Notes under the pieces: generated by a model
What the model saw: the letters and a program-made list of their open reading frames with translations, nothing else
What the model was told of the DNA's origin: nothing
Databases searched by the model: none
Part shown: positions 61,090 through 64,000 of the stretch, piece after piece
How positions within the stretch are numbered: the stretch's first letter is position 1
Layout of the letters: every line of letters starts with the position of its first letter
Source of the DNA: Bifidobacterium merycicum DSM 6492
GTDB lineage: Bacteria; Actinomycetota; Actinomycetes; Actinomycetales; Bifidobacteriaceae
NCBI RefSeq assembly: GCF_900129045.1
Contig: NZ_FQTX01000001.1
Span: 248,001 to 312,000, forward strand
DNA: 64,000 nt
Reading direction: 5' to 3'
Program-made: the position numbers and the translations under genes

Positions 61090-61922
61090 GCGGCGGCACC
61101 GTCCCCGGATTCGGCGGGCACGGCGGCGTTCGCGTCGTCGCCCATATCATCCTCATCATCCGCGGCGAACACCTGCAGGATTTCCTGATACGTCGGATGA
61201 TGCAGGTCGCGCGTGATCGCGCCGTCCGCAAGCACCAGCACACGGTCGGCATACGATGCGGCACGCGGATCATGCGTCACCATCACGATGGTCTGCCCGT
61301 ATTCGCTGACGGAATGCTTCAGGAATCCCAACACCTCACGGCTGGTACGCGAATCGAGATTGCCGGTCGGTTCGTCCGCGAAGATCACACTCGGACGCGC
61401 CATGATCGCGCGGGCGCACGCCACGCGCTGCTGCTGGCCACCCGACAGCTGGCTCGGCCGATGGGACAGGCGCTCGCCCAGTCTGACCACATCCACGACC
61501 CTGTCGAACCATGCGCGGTCGATGGGTTTCTTCGCGATCTGCAACGGCAGCAGGATGTTCTCCTCCGCGGACAGTGTGGGAACCAGATTGAACGACTGGA
61601 AGATGAAGCCGATCTGCTCGCGGCGGAAGCGCGTCAGCTGGCGTTGGTTCATCGAGGAGACTTCAAGGCCCTCGACCTCGACCCTGCCGGAAGTGGGCTT
61701 GTCAAGCCCGGCCATGCAATGCATGAGCGTGGATTTACCCGATCCGGACGGTCCCATGATCGCGGTCATTTCACCACGGGCGAAATCGACGCTGAGATGA
61801 TCGAGCGCCTTCACCTGGGCGTCGCCCACACCGTACGTCTTGACCAGGTCGATGGCCCTCGCCACTACGGAATCGTCGCCGGAAGCGCGCTGATCGATGT
61901 GATGTGTGCCGTATCTTGCCAT
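61086..61922 (-). CDS. ABC transporter ATPase (MacB/LolD type)
   Basis: 278 residues. Walker A GPSGSGKST (about 57), Q-loop FIFQSFNLV, signature LSGGQQQR, Walker B VIFADEPTGNLD, H-loop THD. A C-terminal acidic extension (DDEDDMGDDAN) follows the usual end. GAGGGAGAC precedes the ATG at 61922. Confidence 0.92.
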   Translation of the reverse strand: MARYGTHHIDQRASGDDSVVARAIDLVKTYGVGDAQVKALDHLSVDFARGEMTAIMGPSGSGKSTLMHCMAGLDKPTSGRVEVEGLEVSSMNQRQLTRFRREQIGFIFQSFNLVPTLSAEENILLPLQIAKKPIDRAWFDRVVDVVRLGERLSHRPSQLSGGQQQRVACARAIMARPSVIFADEPTGNLDSRTSREVLGFLKHSVSEYGQTIVMVTHDPRAASYADRVLVLADGAITRDLHHPTYQEILQVFAADDEDDMGDDANAAVPAESGDGAAA

Positions 61923-62017
61923 GTCTCCCTCGATTGCATGATGGCGAAACGCCCTACGGATATGTCATTGCCGAGTTTATATGCAGGTGTGCTGGATGTG
62001 CGGGTAAGGTGGCCGCT

Positions 62018-62959
62018 ATGGGCGATTGCATATTCGAAGGGCTGGTCGACGGGTTCGAGGCCTATCTCAAGGCGAATCTGGGATTGAGTGAGCACACGTT
62101 GAAGGCGTATCGCACTGACGTGCTCGATTGCCTCGTGTACTTGCAGGAGCACGGCATACGCGCCCTCGACGAGATCACCACCGATGATCTGCGTGCCTGG
62201 ATGGGGAAGCGCTCGCCGTCCCACGCACGTAGCAGCATGGCTCGTGGCGTCGTCGCCGTGCGCCGGTTCTTCGCCTGGGCGTATGAGCATGGCGCGACGC
62301 GCTCCGACCCCGCATCAGCGTTGATGACGCCGAAGATTCCGGGCGTCCTTCCCGTGGTGCTGTCCGAGGATCAGGCAGGACAACTCATGGATCGCGAGGA
62401 ATGCGACGTTGCTGCGGATCCGGCCGACCCGAAAGCGCTGCGTGACGCGGCGATCCTCGAACTGTTGTATGCCACGGGTATTCGCGTGGCCGAACTCGTG
62501 GGACTTGACACGGGTGACATTGACTTCTCCAGCCGTACGGTCAAGGTGACCGGCAAGGGCGACAAGCAGCGCGTGGTGCCGTTCGGCCTTCCCGCCGCGA
62601 AGGCGCTGGAGACGTGGCTGGAACATGGCAGGCCCCGCGTGCTGGCGTCCCGTTCGGGCAAGGGCGGCGTGCCGGACGATGCTCGTGACGCGCTGTTCCT
62701 CGGCACGCGCGGCGGCAGGTTGGATCAGCGGATCGCACGTCGTGTGGTGCACGACGCCGCGCGGGAGGCCGGTGTGCCGGACATTGGCCCGCATGCTCTG
62801 CGGCATTCGGCGGCCACGCATCTGCTGGATGGGGGAGCGGATTTGCGTGAAGTGCAGGAGATGCTGGGGCATTCCTCGCTTAAGACGACCCAACGGTATA
62901 CGCATGTCTCCATTGAACAGCTGAAGTCGCGCTATCGTCAGGCGTTTCCGCGGGCCTGA
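62018..62959 (+). CDS. xerC: Tyrosine recombinase, XerC type
   Basis: 313 residues. N-terminal SAM-like domain, catalytic Arg in GIRVAELVG (about 170), GKGDKQR, HALRHSAATHL, LGHSSLKTTQRYTHV (Tyr at about 298). With the other Xer at 36820 this makes the XerC/XerD pair needed for chromosome-dimer resolution; which is C and which is D is judged by resemblance. AAGGTGG before 62018. Confidence 0.86.
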   Translation: MGDCIFEGLVDGFEAYLKANLGLSEHTLKAYRTDVLDCLVYLQEHGIRALDEITTDDLRAWMGKRSPSHARSSMARGVVAVRRFFAWAYEHGATRSDPASALMTPKIPGVLPVVLSEDQAGQLMDREECDVAADPADPKALRDAAILELLYATGIRVAELVGLDTGDIDFSSRTVKVTGKGDKQRVVPFGLPAAKALETWLEHGRPRVLASRSGKGGVPDDARDALFLGTRGGRLDQRIARRVVHDAAREAGVPDIGPHALRHSAATHLLDGGADLREVQEMLGHSSLKTTQRYTHVSIEQLKSRYRQAFPRA

Positions 62960-63222
62960 ATCGCGGCCTCGGCGTTGTCGATGGTTTCGGCGTTGTCGTG
63001 TGCTTCAGCGATGTACCGATTGGAACGGAAGGCCTTGTTCGTTTACAGCGAAGTTATGGGGACTTCGAAAAGGGTGTGCCGTACCACTACCCGTCTGTCT
63101 TCGTCGTGGGACACAATGGAGACAGTGTCAAAGGGGCTGGATGCTCGGCAATGGAACGTCGTGCACCCGCCCCTTCGCATTCAGGGCGTCGACCATGCGC
63201 CCGCATCGAATAGGAGAAACAT
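62960..63222. other. Upstream region of the binding-protein gene
   Basis: 263 bp, no gene supported. It has a short direct repeat (CTCGGCGTTGTCG and TTCGGCGTTGTCG, about 62968-62997). Confidence 0.5.
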
Positions 63223-64000
63223 ATGAAGAACAAGGCATTCGCCGTAGCGGCCGCTGTGTGCGCCGCCGCGATGATGCTCGGTGGTTGTGGCGCCGGCAAC
63301 GGCTCCAGCTCTGCCAGCGACAACATCATCACCGCGTATAATTCCGAACCCCAGAAGAACCTGATTCCGGGCAACATCAACGAGACTGGTGGCGGCAAGC
63401 CCGCCGACCTGCTGTTCGCCCGTCTGGTGTCCTTTGACGCCAAGGGCAACGCGTCCAACGAAATCGCTGAATCCATCACCCCGAACGCTGACGCCACCCA
63501 GTACACCATCAAGCTGAAGGACTGGAAGTTCGCCAACGGCCAGACCGTGAAGGCCGAGAACTTCACCAAGGCCTGGAGCTACGTCGCCAACGCCAAGAAC
63601 GCCATGCTGTGCTCCTCCTTCTTCAACACCATCGCCGGCTACGACGATCTGCAGAAGACCAGCGGCCTCAAGGGTAACGAGCAGCTGAGCGGTCTGAAGG
63701 TCGTCGACGACAAGACCTTCACCGTCACCCTGAACCAGCCTGATTCCGTGTTCCCGCTGAAGGTCGGCTACACCGGTTTCGCCCCGCTGCCCGACTCCTT
63801 CTTCAAGGATGCCGCCTCCGCCAAGGCCTTCGGCCAGAATCCGAAGGACGGCTGCACCGGTCCGTACGTGTTCGACCACTGGGATCACAACAAGGAGATC
63901 GCCATGCTGAAGAACACGGATTACAACGGTAACCGCAAGGCTCAGAACGATGGCGTGACCTTCAAGGTCTACACCTCCGACACCGCCGCCTACGCCGACG
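63223..64000 (+). CDS. Oligopeptide-binding lipoprotein, OppA type (partial)
   Basis: 259 codons, running off the right edge. Lipoprotein signal with lipobox LGGC (Cys22), then TAYNSEPQKNLIPG and IKLKDWKFANGQTVKAENF, the SBP_bac_5 pattern. AGGAGAAAC precedes the ATG. This family binds peptides. It is a different protein from the one at 9577. Confidence 0.9.
   Translation, partial: MKNKAFAVAAAVCAAAMMLGGCGAGNGSSSASDNIITAYNSEPQKNLIPGNINETGGGKPADLLFARLVSFDAKGNASNEIAESITPNADATQYTIKLKDWKFANGQTVKAENFTKAWSYVANAKNAMLCSSFFNTIAGYDDLQKTSGLKGNEQLSGLKVVDDKTFTVTLNQPDSVFPLKVGYTGFAPLPDSFFKDAASAKAFGQNPKDGCTGPYVFDHWDHNKEIAMLKNTDYNGNRKAQNDGVTFKVYTSDTAAYAD

Noticed and set aside
1-64000. tRNA, rRNA, insertion sequences, prophage
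   Set aside because: No tRNA-like cloverleaf, rRNA segment, transposase or phage gene was recognised; the two tyrosine recombinases fit the chromosomal XerC/XerD pair, with no attachment-site duplication seen.

Overview
This window is high-GC actinobacterial chromosome and, in my reading, Bifidobacterium. The grounds are the D-Asp cross-bridge/MurE cluster, the infC-rpmI-rplT and xer-parA blocks, an NrtR-controlled nadABC operon, a 24-residue bL37-type ribosomal protein, AGGA-type ribosome binding sites, and many ROK, NUDIX and ABC genes. A D-Asp bridge would fit species close to B. adolescentis. That species-level placement is inference.

Layout. 1-7 kb: the 3' end of dnaE, a solitary AbiEi/nuclease-like protein, and a MacB-type ABC pair whose ATPase is broken by a frameshift; three arrays of a 52-bp palindromic tandem repeat lie between these genes. 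7-15.5 kb: fructokinase and a ROK regulator (minus) face a complete oligopeptide ABC importer (plus). 15.6-20 kb: NUDIX hydrolase with a duplicated 5' end, Xaa-Pro aminopeptidase, folC. 19.8-25.1 kb: a minus-strand operon of two MurE-type ligases, a D-Asp ligase-like ATP-grasp enzyme and an Asp/Glu racemase. 25.1-32.6 kb: an ECF sigma factor with a likely anti-sigma partner, bL37, galM, ispH, ybaK, gap and thiN, with repeat arrays on both sides of ispH. 32.8-38.8 kb: asnB coupled to a lipoprotein, infC-rpmI-rplT, an Xer recombinase and parA. 39-46 kb: an MFS exporter, then a signalling/export cluster: secreted Ser-rich lipoprotein, LuxR-type response regulator, doubly frameshifted histidine kinase, PG-binding adaptor, ABC ATPase and permease, with shared TTTGTGTA operator-like sites. 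46.2-52.4 kb: nrtR-nadA-nadB-nadC-cysteine desulfurase. 52.4-64 kb: esterase-like hydrolase, typA, membrane protein, pheA-tyrA, a large FtsX-type ABC exporter, a second Xer recombinase, and the start of another peptide-binding lipoprotein.

The most unusual signal is the set of five intergenic arrays (about 0.45, 2.58, 6.0, 27.8 and 29.3 kb). They are built from alternating imperfect palindromes whose repeat distance is 52 bp almost without exception although the sequence has diverged. 52 bp is close to five turns of B-DNA, so every palindrome would lie on the same face of the helix. I know of no named element with this description. Other points worth a second look are two frameshifted genes (the kinase carries a G10 tract), a 33-bp palindrome upstream of nrtR, a 53-bp duplication of the NUDIX start region, and tandem MurE paralogs that differ at the amino-acid-specificity motif.
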